DNA of 64,000 nucleotides, taken from Isoetes taiwanensis. Lineage: Eukaryota; Streptophyta; Lycopodiopsida; Isoetales; Isoetaceae. The notes beneath the pieces are model-generated. The model had not been told where the DNA came from, did no database searches, and saw nothing but the letters and a program-made list of their open reading frames with translations. Where the stretch lies: positions 2,725,167-2,789,166 of the forward strand of contig JAJEKV010000027.1 of NCBI GenBank assembly GCA_021234155.1, written 5' to 3'. Position 1 is the first letter of the stretch. Every line of letters begins with the position of its first letter. Shown in pieces: positions 11,901-23,085 of the stretch. The position numbers were made by a program, and so were the translations under genes.

Positions 11901-12234
11901 ATTTCTTGGTCGTGCCCCCTATGTGGAAAAGGGGGAAATTTGGGGTTCGAACATCCGTGCATTGGATTTCCAACTTTTATTTTTGGAGATGTTTCTTGGG
12001 GCATGACTCTTATTTGAGCAAACGACGCGATTTTGGTGCCTTGATACGTAAACCCTACTAAATCTGTAGGTTTTAGGTCTTGACAGCCTTCCCTACCTCA
12101 AAAGTAGTCAAGAGCTTACGTGCACAGTTTCCTCAGGGATCCGAAAAGAGGCCCCAAGAGTGAGAACAAAGAACCCCTTCCTAGGCACTGGTTCAAACTT
12201 GTGCCCTTGCGATGGCTTGTAATAAGCTAGACAT
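8912..12234. repeat. Higher-order tandem array, A-A-B organisation
   Basis: Units are recognised by the anchor GTCGTGCCCC at 8927, 9257, 9591, 10265, 10590, 10920, 11574 and 11909, giving spacings of 330, 334, 674, 325, 330, 654 and 335. A units (about 330 bp) carry GATAGGTGTTCATTTTTTC and GCAGATGAAGCTGTTTTGG. B units (about 655-675 bp) carry GGATTTCCAACTTTTATTTT and GGTGCCTTGATACGTA, then a B-only half beginning CACAGTTTCCTCA with AGAACAAAGAACCC and CTAGACATT. The order is A-A-B, A-A-B, A-B. The last B is cut after CTAGACATT at 12234. Most units retain a frame of about 60-70 codons, described as a separate finding. Confidence 0.85.
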
Positions 12235-12551
12235 TAAGTTTGTCACGCGTGACAAAATGTTGTTACGCGTGACAAAAGCTATTAAGGTTTTGTCACGCAT
12301 GACAAATGTTTGTCACCCGTGACAAGATTTTGTCACGTGTTACAAAAGCTATTAAGGTTTATCATGCATGACAAATATTTGTCACGTGTGTCAAATTTTA
12401 GTCTTTTGTCACAGTTTTTGAGTTTGAATTTTTATCACGAGTTGAAAAAAAAAGATTTGCCTTTGTCACGAGTGGCAAAATTAAAATATGTGACAAACTT
12501 TATTGGCGTGACAAATTTGACCGTGACAAAAGACCCTTGTGCCTGGTAGTG
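12235..12551. mobile_element. CACTA-type transposon end with palindromic subterminal repeats
   Basis: The right edge GTGCCTGGTAGTG is, in reverse complement, CACTACCAGGCAC, a CACTA-type terminus. The 310 bp before it are crowded with TTTGTCAC and GTGACAAA in both orientations. One copy, 12239-12256, is a perfect 18-bp palindrome (TTTGTCACGCGTGACAAA) and many are near-perfect variants. Such dense short repeats next to the terminus are the usual binding sites of CACTA transposases. The matching left terminus was not found; the left side ends abruptly at the truncated B unit of the array. No transposase gene is attached. Confidence 0.5.
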
Positions 12552-12874
12552 TTTATAGATAATGAATGAGAGGTAAGATAAAACAACATTATATAAATTC
12601 ATTGTTTGCCTTGTTAGAAGGGTGAAATGTTCCAATGCCAAATTGAGACAACAAGAGAGAATATTACTTAGAGAATGTATGAGAGGCATGTAAAACAACC
12701 TCTAAAACAACCTTTTCAATTCCTTTTGTGTCTTGTTAGAATGGAGAAATACTACAGTGCGAATTGAGACAACAACATAGAATATGACTAAATGGAATCA
12801 ATTTTTAACATGTAATAAGAAGACGCAAGGTGCTAGGAGACATCAAATAAGAATTGAATTGAATTGAATGGTTT
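12552..12874. other. Spacer without recognisable genes
   Basis: AT-rich sequence with two loosely similar blocks (around 12590-12700 and 12720-12800) that share 'TTGTTAGAA.GG.GAAAT' and 'TTGAGACAACAA.AGAGAAT'. This indicates an old local duplication. Nothing coding was recognised. Confidence 0.4.
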
Positions 12875-13531
12875 TTATCCACAGAGGCCACTACGAGAGA
12901 AAGAAGATATAAGGTGGTAGAAGACTAAAGAACATGGAGAAGCACCACTATGGCTGGGATAAAGAGGGGAAGAAGAAGATGGAGAGATACCACTATGGCT
13001 CTGATCAAAGGGAGAAGAGGCAGAAGCAGATCCTTGAGAAATGCCAGAAGAAGGGATGAAAGGTGTGGCAGTAGAAGAAGAAGAAGCAGGCACTTCAACA
13101 ATGGAAGGAGGGGAGAATTGAAGCAGTGGAGGGGCAGATTGAACAACAGAAGGAGGGAGAATTGAAGAGCAGGAGGTTCTGGAGGAGCAGGCTTGATGGC
13201 TATGGCAGGCACAGAGTTGGACTCCACAGCAGGAGCCAGAGGAGGGGTCCCTGCAGAAATGGAAAAACTGAGCCAGTGGAAAACTCTGAGGAATCTGAAA
13301 CCAGGGAAATGCTGGATTTGCTGGCTGTGATGCCTGATCCACTGCTTTGGATATGGCCAGCTGATCTCCTGATGGTTTCAGCGCCGCCTGCGCGATTTGG
13401 AACAGAATTGGCAGTGCTGGTGCTAGAGGAGAAGATGCCAGCATGGTTAGGAAATTTATGGCATTGTCTGTGAGTGCAAGAGACTGAGATGGTTGGATTA
13501 TAGGCTTGAGGTCAGTTTTGGTGTGGATTTT
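12875..13531 (-). pseudogene. In-frame Pro/Ser-rich extension after the TGA of the Ole e 1 gene
   Basis: Directly after the TGA at 13532-13534 the same frame stays open for 218 codons, to a stop at 12875. It begins KIHTKTDLKPIIQPSQSL, continues with a hydrophobic Pro/Ala stretch (SSPLAPALPILFQIAQAAL), and ends Ser/Pro-rich (VVQSAPPLLQFSPPSIVEVP, PSSGISQGSASASS). Known relatives with an N-terminal Ole e 1 domain often have just such a Pro-rich C-terminus. Near 13150-13240 the Pro-rich reading is better in another frame (SNSVPAIAIKPAPPEPPAL), which suggests two compensating frameshifts. Either this is the lost C-terminus of the upstream gene or the TGA is a sequence error. Confidence 0.5.
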
Positions 13532-14138
13532 TCAGAGTTTTTTGCTGCATGATGCCAATTGAGAGGTTGGCTGGTAGATTAGAGGCCCTGCTGTGTATAT
13601 GTGCTGCCTGTTCTTGCTGGATTTGAGTGACAGGGATTCGTCCATTGCCCTGTATGCCTTGCTGCAGGAAATTTGGGGCTCGCTAATCACCCTTGCACTG
13701 CAGCTCTTGCTCTTTTGCTTCGATCCCACTAATTTTGCTGGCAGAGCAGCCATGAATGTGCCGTTCTGATCCGTTGTCTTCACCACATTGTATTCCACCG
13801 ATCCCTTGCTATTCTTGCACTCTATTGCCACATTTACTCCTGCATCAAAAAACCCAACACGCAAATCCTATTCAAAATCACGCCTCTGCAAAGCAGCATC
13901 CCCAAAACCTAATTTTAACCTAACAGAGCTTATTTTACGTTTCAGAAATACCTGGAAGAAAAGCGCTGTTCTTGCTCAGGCCTCCCTCCAGGCACTGGTC
14001 GCAGATAACATGGCCAAACACTGTGACGGAAAGAGGCTCTTCGGCGAGGCGTTTGATGGCTTTTCGATGGTGGGCAGATCTGGCAGCTGCTGGAAACACG
14101 AAAAATGCAAGGCACAGCAGCAGGATCCTCGAAGCCAT
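13532..14138 (-). CDS. Secreted Pollen Ole e 1-domain protein (two exons)
   Basis: Coding exons are 14138-13952 and 13839-13532. The intron has GT (13951) and AG (13840) ends and splits a Gly codon, and the two frames join without a shift to give 164 residues. Residues 1-20 (MASRILLLCLAFFVFPAAAR) form a signal peptide. The Ole e 1 domain runs from about residue 38: VTVFGHVICDQC matches the family 'G.V.CD.C' start, followed by GVNVAIEC and TTDQNGTF ('..TD..G.F'). Cysteines fall at 46, 49, 70, 109, 121 and 160, the expected disulphide set plus one. Members are secreted cell-wall or pollen-surface proteins, many of them Pro-rich; no enzyme activity is known. The TGA may be premature, because the frame continues for 218 codons beyond it. 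The start is the first ATG before the signal peptide. Confidence 0.75.
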
Positions 14139-17130
14139 GTTTGAAGTGGGTTGTATTTTCTCTCACACGGAATTTAAAGATGAACTGGGATGCTAATTTT
14201 GGAAAACCGGTGCTCTGTCTGGTTAGAGTTGGTGGCTTGCCTTGACTCTCATTTCTTCTCATTCTTTGCTTATGCTGGGTTTTCTTTGACCTACGGTATG
14301 AATCTTGCAAGAATGACCATGTCAGGTTTTGTAAAGGGCAGCGATGTAAAATTTGGATTTGGGTAGTTATAATTAGATGAAGGGATGGTTGTGCAATAAG
14401 TCAAGCCTACCTTGCATTCCATTCTTTCGTATCCATAGCTGGGAGCAGACGCTTTTGTTGCAAATGTTGTTTTTGCAAACGTGTTGGCACATGAACCAAC
14501 AAGATGCTAACGCATCAATGGGTTGCCCGTTGAAAGACCCAATGATGCATCCACAACTAGGCATCATTATAATCATCTATGCCCATTAAGAAATGTTGGG
14601 TTCACATAACGCAACACAGGTTAAGCATTAGAATAATGTTACAGATATACAATACAATAAAAATTACTCATGTCTTACAGTTGCAGCACGCTTCTCACTA
14701 AAAACTTTGCATACAGCCTAAGGATGTTGGGGTGCCTTAAATGGCTCCGTATTTCAATTTCTCTTTGAATTATTAGTTTCAAGGCCATTTCGTTGACCCT
14801 AATTTCAAAAAATTAGAATTTCAATCACGAGAATCCACTTAATCGAGGCCGTGGAGCTCTAAACCGGTAGAGCAATCACTTATTGGGGCTCCATTATTCT
14901 TTGTAACAAGCACCTATTGAACAAGCAAGTAGAATGTACCTTATTATCCGAGGCTTCAACCATCTTAAGCAGACTTATCAAGCATCACATATGACCAAAA
15001 AAACCCATAAAGGAAACTCAAGATTTACATTTCGCTTTTAAGGCGAAGAAATGCATCTCGTTCTAGAAAAATGGATACGTTTGCCCCGCCCCTGTATCCA
15101 AGCGATAGTGTTAATACACAATTCTAGAAACTGGAACAAACGCTTATTGCCAACAATCCAGTGGCTCTTGTATATTATGTACCTCCTCTCCAGTTCCCAG
15201 AGGAAAAGAAATCTACAATGGTAGAGCTGGCACATGAAGCAGCACAACTCTGATCATTTCCTCCATACAACTAGGTTGTGTTGGCACTGTTGCTTCAGTC
15301 ACAAAAGAACCACATTTGTCCGGGAACCAGATAGCATTGAATATGATAAACATGGCAAACAGACAAGTTCTTGCCTTCCTTCGGTTGAGTACCTTCTCCA
15401 AAAACTAATGCCCACAGTATCCAAAAACTAATGCCCGCAGTATCCGAAAACTAATGCCCACAGTATGAATGGCATCAGTTCAATTGTAACCATATTTGAG
15501 TACCATGTTGGGCTTTCATAATTTGCAGATTTGCATGCCATGCTTCGTATTCATACTTGCGGATTAAGAAAATGGCGATGATCACTACGTTGTCATGTCG
15601 ACAATGCAACTTCATGATCTCCCTCTGAGAACTTACCCGATGGTGTTGTCCTTCTCAAGCAAGGTATATAAAGCACATTGCTCTCCTGGTGAAATTGAGC
15701 TCCTTTTTTTTCGTTTGGGAGGCCAATACCGTATGAGATCTTCCAATAATGTTTTGGCAGTAATGGACCCCTAAAACCATATTAAATAGCTTAATGAGTA
15801 CACTTTTCGCCCTAAGAAATCGTGCGGAAATAATTTGAAAGTTTCTCACCAAACATGAGAATCACAATTTATTGTTCCTATTATCTCCCATTACAAATAC
15901 ATTCCCATTGGGCACATATTGCACATAATCCAAAGACAAAATTTAAATTGGGCCTCTAATCATTAAGGAGTAGAAGATTAGAACCATTTGTCGTATCCAT
16001 ATCATAAGTTGGAGGCTCGGCCAATAAACTTCTCATCCTTTGGAGTTCCATTGATCAAAGTTTAACATTGTGCACCTACATATGTTGATGCATAGAGCGA
16101 GAATCAAGGCCTCAAATAATAATCAACATTGACTAAAATGATCGTGAAGCCCTCTTTACGTAGGACATTGGAAGCGTCAACACAACATTACGGAGGTTTG
16201 GGACACTACACGCATGGATTTTGGAGCTTTGAAAATAACAATTTCGTTAACATTTGGGCTTCTAAAAAAGTAGGAAATCTGCAAACAAATTAGCACAAAG
16301 CGGTATGAGCACTAGATCGTCCTAAGACTCAACATAAAGCGACCAAACAACAATCAAAGTAGTGAGACAAACCGAGGGGCAACATGCGGTGTGAATTTAA
16401 TAATTTCATATAGCGATGAAACTCGGACAACTTCTTGCAATCCCAATTGTTCTCTTATGGGTTAAACCATATTATGGGTTCGCATATATATAGCATCTAT
16501 GAGAATGTGTTAAGCGGCCTTGTGTAGTGATACAAAGCCATGGAGATGACAACCAGATTTTGAATATAGGTAGAACATAGCCATAGTTTAAAAAGGAAGA
16601 GCAAAATAAATATGATCCCACTTAATATCATATGGGAAAGTTTCTATGTGCATATATGCGAAACCAAAGTATGCGGATAGACCAACAAAGCTGTCACATT
16701 ATTTGTGCTCCCGCAACAACATGCACTAACATCGTAACACTGTGCAAACAATTTTAAAGTAGACACATAGAGTGCATCTCGGAAATAAGGTATGGTGCTT
16801 AGACATAATGGCGGATGATGATGAAGACCTGTTGATTTCTTGTAACAAAGAGCAAACCTCGAATATGGCAATCTCTCTCACACAGTCCTTTGAAGTCGAA
16901 TGCAATCTGCAAAAATAAAGCCTTGCATATGCTTATTGCACAATCAGGTGATTTGACCCAAAGCCATTTGGAGCTTATATTGCCTCGAAAAAAGTGCAAA
17001 GGCGAATTAAAAAACGGATTACTTTTCATACCGGTATGGCGATGGCGAACAAAGGCATCGGATCGAGCCGAAGAATGAAATATATTCTTCTTGCTTGCCA
17101 TAGCCAAAATGTGAAAGGAAGAGCGAGTGT
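14139..17130. other. Gene-poor interval
   Basis: The 14139-14300 part is presumably the 5' leader and promoter of the Ole e 1 gene; no clear TATA box was seen. Beyond it, frames stay under about 75 codons until a 113-codon minus-strand frame at 16799-17140, which has no recognisable domain. A 62-codon minus-strand frame at 15213-15401 reads plausibly (FNAIWFPDKCGSFVTEATVP) but was not identified. A short minisatellite lies at 15398-15466. Confidence 0.4.
15398..15466. repeat. Minisatellite, three 23-bp units
   Basis: Three consecutive copies of CCAAAAACTAATGCCCACAG plus TAT, with single-base variants in the second and third copies. Confidence 0.9.
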
Positions 17131-17981
17131 TTAAACGCATAAATCATGCGAGTCTAGGATGGAAATAAAGAAAGAAAGAGGTAATATCTCGAAAAGAAGA
17201 TGAAGCTTTATTTTCAATTGGTTTAGCGTCTTGATGAGAATAGCGCCCTTCTCCTTCCGAATCCAATCCAGGAGAATAGCGACTACTTGAGATCCAACAA
17301 GAAATCCTATGACCATAGAAATCCGTCCCCGATACGAGCATCGCCAGACGACGGGCTTGGACCCCGAGAATCTGCCGACCACATCCCCACCCTCCGCCAA
17401 GCTCATGTAAAATCCACGCCGTCTAAGTGTATCGAGGGGTCCCTCAAATCCCAAAAGTCCCACGGCCGTCGATAGCGAATATGCTACAACATTCTTCAAT
17501 CACGGCCCTCTATCCGTATTGCCCCATACTCCCCAAGGGTTGCCCTACGGGCAACCCAAAAAATACCAAAAACCAAAAGAAAGGAAAAAAAACCAACACA
17601 TTTCAAGAACAAATTAGGTTTTACAAGAAACTTATCGCGGCGGCCAAGGCGCATAAGCATTCTCTTCTTCAACACCACCGCTAGGTTCACTTGGCGGACG
17701 GGGAAGAATTAATGGTTCACTTGGCTATGCCCACTCTTCTATAAGTTAAGCCATGAATTGTTGCTGAGAAATAAAGCAATAAATTATCCCAAATAGCCAC
17801 AAACATACTAAAGAAAACACCACCATTGCCAAATGAATTTCCAAAGAAATGGCTTCATATCAAGGAATGGCACATAAAGTATGCTACGAATGAAAAGCCC
17901 ACAATGATGTGTGAATTTGTTCACTCTATAGTTACATGGCCTGATTTGGTTCTCCAAGAGATGAGGTTATTTGTCATGAGC
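17131..17981. other. Unassigned interval with a 122-codon minus-strand frame
   Basis: The minus-strand frame 17499-17131 is open for 122 codons (for example MSLAEGGDVVGRFSGSKPVV, then GFLVGSQVVAILLDWIRKEK). I recognise no family. It could be an exon, a repeat-derived frame, or chance. The rest of the interval shows nothing recognisable. Confidence 0.3.
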
Positions 17982-18086
17982 ACCACCTCTTTTTGCGACC
18001 AGTAAGCTTGGCCTTTCATAGAGGACCTTATTGCATACCACCTCTTTTTGCAGCCATTAAACTTGGCCTTTCATAGAGGACCTTAT
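17982..18086. repeat. Direct tandem duplication, 55-bp period
   Basis: ACCACCTCTTTTTGCGACCA at 17982 and ACCACCTCTTTTTGCAGCCA at 18037 begin two copies that each continue through GGCCTTTCATAGAGGACCTTA. Note that GCGACC versus GCAGCC is the kind of CAG-site difference seen elsewhere in this window. Confidence 0.85.
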
Positions 18087-20990
18087 CACGTACAATGTTC
18101 TCAGGAAGAAATTATCAATAAGTCTACATGAAGATGCAAATGAAAACTGAAACTTTTGAACAAAATACCGTGTACTTATTTTAGGAACATCACTAGAAAG
18201 CAACACGTTGACAGTTCATCGAGTATGAAACTTTCAACGACATGAAGATGAACTAAAAATGCATAAAGAGAAAACAAAGCAAAAATCCTGTTTCCCAATA
18301 GGTTTTGCATGGCAGCAGTGCATGATGCTTTTTCAACTACTTGAGAAACAATATCTCAAAGTGCTTATGAAGAATGTTATGCTTTTTTCTAACAAAGGCT
18401 ATTCTATTCTACAAAGTTTCAATTAAAAAATAACTGGATTGCATTGTTGCAAGGTGCACCTAGTTTCTATGTGCTGCCAATTGCAGGCCTTTAATGGCCA
18501 TTTTAATAGAATAAAGATAAATCAATGCTGTAATGTTAATCTTAGGAAAGGAATATTCATGGCAAATTTAGAACGTTAAATAGGTGGTAGGTTGGTAGAA
18601 AACTTATTCAGCCTGCACTTTGTTGCCTCAAAATCATGATGAACATATGCAACCTTGAACTAGCTGCTCTCTGCCTGCAAACCATGACTTAAAGGGATCC
18701 CATTCTATGCATAACCAAACTCTCTCTCAAATCGATGGCTAGAAAATCAATATATAGTCCGTGTTTAAATCCTCTGGCAAGGACAAACTAGAATGATTGA
18801 TGTCACTGCATCCATTGTGAGCAAAACATTCGGGTTCTGAGGACAACATAGGAATACCAAAGCGCCAATAAAATGTTAAAGTTGATACTGCAAGCGAGAA
18901 GATTGGTGCTTGATTGGTGCTTACAACTCCATCACCTCCATTCGCATACTCAATGCATACAACAAATTGTTGCAACTCCCTCGAATTGTTGCAAGCTGCC
19001 TACATATCGGTTTGCAAATGCATAAGAAAAAAAAGTATTTTAAATGTGCTTCACAAAATCTAGCTCTCACAAGGTGGACATTTCTTCATTTATAAAGCGA
19101 TCCAAGGGTCTTCCAGTAACCACCTCGGGGGCCACCACCATGCATCTTTCGGGCTCTTCTTGTGCCAACAATAACTCCAATAAGCCCGAACAACTGCAGA
19201 TTCAACCCATTATCAATTCCCGGTCTCTTGAAGCGACCAAGCATTATTTTTGCAAAGGTATGTTTTCCATCCTTATCGGTTGTGCAAAAGGCGGTTGAAA
19301 AGCCTCTATCCAAGCTGTGTTCAATGACAAAAAAATGCATGCATCTATGGCAGCTTCTGAGAAGGTCATTAGTCGCATACCAATAATATCCCAAGTAGGA
19401 TCAAGTATTGTTGAAGGAAGCATAGACAACAAAATCTCAAGACAACTTGAAAGGGAAATCTAACAAAATCAACTTCTCTATGGCAAAAGCTAACCTATAA
19501 AATTGGCGGATGCTACCAAGTTATAGATTTCTCTTTCATAATAATCTGCTCATCCGTATTAATTCGGCATGTAAACCTTTGCATCAAGGCTTCAGTATAA
19601 AGAGCAGCATACTCTGTTAGGAATATTCGTGGCTTCTTTTCTTTTATGGGCAAAAGATGAATTCATACAAATGAACAGCACACCTAATATTTTGTTGTTT
19701 GCCAATTGGTCACCAAATTGCACCTTCCACCTTCCCTTTGTTGACACATGTTAAAAGGCGAAAGTCAACATTCAGGATGTGAGCCTTACCGGTTAGTTTT
19801 AACATTGTGAACCGCGATGCGGCCATGAAGAAGACCATTGAGAGGCGGCTATCGAGGAAGTCTTTGAGACATGAAAAGAGTAGCAAATAATTGGTACATC
19901 CTCCGGAATGTTATACCAAATGATACAGGAGTTCATGAGGGAACTAGCTTATATGGGCATTCAGCAGCCTCTCATGCCTTGAGAGAGAGTTCTTCTAGGG
20001 TCCACGATCTGCTCCTCGGTGGACATTTACATTTGCGCTTACGGAAAATTAAGATCACGAAAACACTCCCATATCTCAATCTAAAGAAGATTTAGATCCT
20101 TGATAATGTGGTTAAAAAGCTCATCAATTATCATATGAGCATGATGAGCTTCATCGTGCACCCGGCATTCCGGCATGTCCGTTGAAAAGATCTGTCATGA
20201 GGAATTTGTCGAGAAAAGGAAAATCGAAATCGAATCACGATTATTAATCTCAAACATAGGGTCTGACAAGTTCTTTGATTCGGGATATTGGATACAAAAG
20301 CACACGAAGGCGACTACGATACCATCTAAAGCCCGTCCTTGGATTCGAAGAAAAGTGGAACCTTTGCTGGAGGGACAACATGTAGTAACGAGGATGCTAC
20401 CAGCAATTTCTGGGGTTCTCATAATGCTATGGTACACGAATCTTTGGCTTCATTGTCCCTTTATGACTTTGAGAATAATAAATGCGCCATGAAACATCTA
20501 TTGAAGTACCGATGACATGGGCTGCAACTACTCTTGCATTTGAGGAAGAGGTTAGAACTAGGGGGGCGACATGGCTACACCAGATGGGCGGAGATGAGAT
20601 TATCCCCGCAATAAAAAGATGTATGCACACCAGTGCCAACCGCGGGTCGGCATGGACAACTTAGAGCCGATGGGGAAAGCTTGATAGAACTCATGAGTTA
20701 ATAAATGACACTTGCGGGATATTGGATGAAACTAACGGGATCGATGCTTTGGAGGCCCTTGCAAGTTTGCAAACTATTCTACAAAAATAAAAAATGGCAA
20801 AGTAGCTCTTTCATTAATCTTTGAAGTTACTCTTGTCATACCGGTAATGTCTCGGATGATTTCATCGGTCAAGCTCTCTTCATCCGGCCGGGGCATAAGG
20901 CCACACATCACGCATCGGACAGCAAAAGGAGAAACCAAAGTAAGCGAAGGTCAAGAATGCAAGAAACATCTAAATGCAACTTGCCCCGTT
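18087..20990. other. Gene-poor interval
   Basis: Minus-strand frames at 19086-19394 (102 codons) and 19244-19432 (62 codons; DPTWDIIGMRLMTFSEAAID) and a plus-strand frame at 20175-20492 (105 codons; KARPWIRRKVEPLLEGQHVV) are open but unassigned. The plus-strand text at 19830-20700 could be a heavily decayed transposase or gag region. I could not place it in a family. Confidence 0.35.
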
Positions 20991-21060
20991 GCCAAGAAAG
21001 CTGCAATAAATTGATTATCTTTGGAGCCAAGAAAGCTGCAATAAATTGATTATCTTTGGA
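20991..21060. repeat. Perfect direct duplication, 35-bp unit
   Basis: Two identical 35-bp copies starting GCCAAGAAAGCTGCAATAAA at 20991 and 21026. Perfect identity implies a recent event. Confidence 0.95.
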
Positions 21061-21739
21061 ACCTGCTCTAAATAAACATGCCGCCAAAAAATGTTGAAAC
21101 CCTCTAAAGCCCCTGTTTCTTGAGGCCTTCAACTCTGGCGAGCAATAGCTATTGCCACCAAGAATGACATAGAAAAAAAAGCCGATTTTACTGACTTAGA
21201 CCCATTTTATTTTGCCTTGTTGTTATGGCACAAAAATGATGAACTTTTACCCCTAATCTGCCTACGCCTCTGAGCTACACAAAACCCAAAAGGGCCAAAT
21301 GCATTACAAATGAAGAATAAGACCGAAGAAGCTATGGCGGGCGGGGGCGGAAGAGAAAAAGCCCGATTGCCCCATTGCGGCGGGCCGGAAGCAATGGCGG
21401 ATTGCTTGCGAGGAGGAGGAAGAAAGGTCGTCACTCTCCCCCATCCCTTTTTTTTTTTTTCAAAGATCGTGTCTCTCCCAAATTTTTCTCAGATATCGTG
21501 TAAGCCCCAAATTATTTCTTTGGGGAAAAAATATTACAATCAAACAAAATTTGGACTGCCTTATGTATGTTGAGATAGGCATCTCTCCGACATCGAATTC
21601 AAGTGGGTAGGTGGCCCACGAATTCGGAATGCCCCAATTTAAAATTCTTTCCTTGAATCCTTTCTTGCTCCATGTCCTAAGCCCTTAAGTAAGTCTCCTC
21701 TTTGTTCTTTTTCCCCTATATCGCGGATAGCAAAGGTAC
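21061..21739. other. Spacer before the gypsy remnant
   Basis: Contains a GC-rich patch (21330-21430) and a T-run at about 21449-21460. Frames on both strands here reach 87 codons but are low-complexity (Pro- or Gly-rich). No gene was recognised. Confidence 0.4.
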
Positions 21740-22910
21740 ATTAGGTGAGTCGCGAGATATGCCCGGCAAACAAAAGGCGAACGCTCGGTCGAGCCTTAGA
21801 GCCTTTGCGGTTGCCAAATACTAAGTGGGAAGTCATAAGCATGGACTTCATTACGGGGCTCCCAAAAGAGCAAAGAGAGCAAGGGCGCCCTAATGGTGGT
21901 GGTGGATAAATTGTTAGAAGATGGCACACTTTGTGCAGTCGCGGGACCTTGAACATAGCATTTGGATAATCTTAGTCCTATTTACTAAAAATTTTTTAGA
22001 CTCCCACGGCATCTTGAGGGATATAATCTCGGATAGGGATTCTAAATTTATGAGTGCATTTTGGTAGGACCTATTTACCACCATCGGGGCGAAGCTTTCT
22101 ATGAGCCTGACATATCATCCACAAGCGGATGGTGGAATAGCGGAGGCGAACCAAGCGGGGATTATCGAAGACATGCTAAGGAACTTCGTGTGGAACAAAG
22201 CGTCTAAGTGGGAAGATTGCATCCACTTAGTAGAGTTTAGTCTACAAACGGCACTAGCGTGAGTCATGTGGATGTCTCCTTTCATGATTAATTATGGGTA
22301 TGATGTCTTACCCCATACTTGGCACAATCCAAGTGTCAAAAGTAGAAGTCTCCCGCCAGATGTTATGGGATATGCAAAGAATTGGTGGAGGAGGTAGAGG
22401 TTACCTTCTAGCGCGGCGAAGTAGGCCGAAAAGCGTGGCCGATAAGCATAGAACAATAAGGAAATTTCAGGTGGGAGACAATGTATGGTTGAAGATCAAG
22501 GTGAAGCAGGCCAAGCTCCGCGATCGAAAATTGCAAGCTTGCTCCAAGATGGGCTGGACCCTTCCAGATAACCAAAAGAGTAGGTACCCAATCCTACAAG
22601 TTGGACTGCCAGCACATCTCAAAATCCATAAGGTCTTCCATGTAAGTCTCCTAAAGAGGCACACTCTAATCCAGGGAAGTATTAGAGACAACCGAAGGTT
22701 ACTTGGAAATGATGGACGATCGGCTTGAAATCGTCCCCCGAGGTTCTTCTTGGACATGGGCTTATAAGAAGACAAGAAGATCCAAATTTCTCCAATACCT
22801 TGTGAAATGGACGACTTACCCGTAGACAATCGACGGAGAAGCGGTACCCCCCAATTCATGGAGCAATACAAGGATCGGCTCACAACAAGTAGTCGGCCAA
22901 TGACTCGATA
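21740..22910 (+). pseudogene. Ty3/gypsy integrase and chromodomain remnant
   Basis: The plus strand carries the C-terminal part of a gypsy polyprotein in broken frames. WEVISMDFITGLP at 21823 contains the first catalytic Asp of integrase. Near 22027 ISDRDSKF holds the second Asp. HPQADGGIAEANQA near 22110 holds the catalytic Glu in the family's usual 'HPQTDGQTE.VN' context. Further on, DNVWLKIKVKQAKLRDRKL and LPAHLKIHKVFHVSLLKR (22480-22660) form the integrase C-terminal module. RSKFLQYLVKWTTYP near 22790 is the core of a chromodomain, which in chromoviruses guides integration to heterochromatin. At least four stops or frameshifts make it inactive as given. Reverse transcriptase, RNase H and gag are not recognisable upstream, so the 5' half is missing. 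Confidence 0.75.
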
Positions 22911-23026
22911 GGTGAGTGGAAGGTAGATTAAAAGTCTACTTCGTCTCACTGGAAGTAGATGACCTTGAGAGATAAGAGGTCATTCGGGCATGCATTAATA
23001 GGAAAACACCTCTAGTCAATGCCTAT

Positions 23027-23085
23027 CACGGAAGGACGCCATCCTTCACGCCCAAACACGGAAGGACGCCACCCTTCACGCCAAA
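23027..23085. repeat. Direct tandem duplication, about 30-bp unit
   Basis: CACGGAAGGACGCCATCCTT at 23027 and CACGGAAGGACGCCACCCTT at 23057, each continuing CACGCC. It lies in the untranslated 3' part of the gypsy element. Confidence 0.85.

Noticed and set aside
12925-13473. Arg/Glu-rich plus-strand and Leu-rich minus-strand frames over the Pro/Ser-rich tail
   Set aside because: These are other-frame and opposite-strand readings of the low-complexity tail of the Ole e 1 gene. Only a short Pro-rich segment in the alternative minus frame was kept, as evidence of a frameshift.
14850-14880. GGAGCTCTAAACCGGTAGAGC resembling part of a tRNA
   Set aside because: No matching acceptor stem or T-arm at the right distance.
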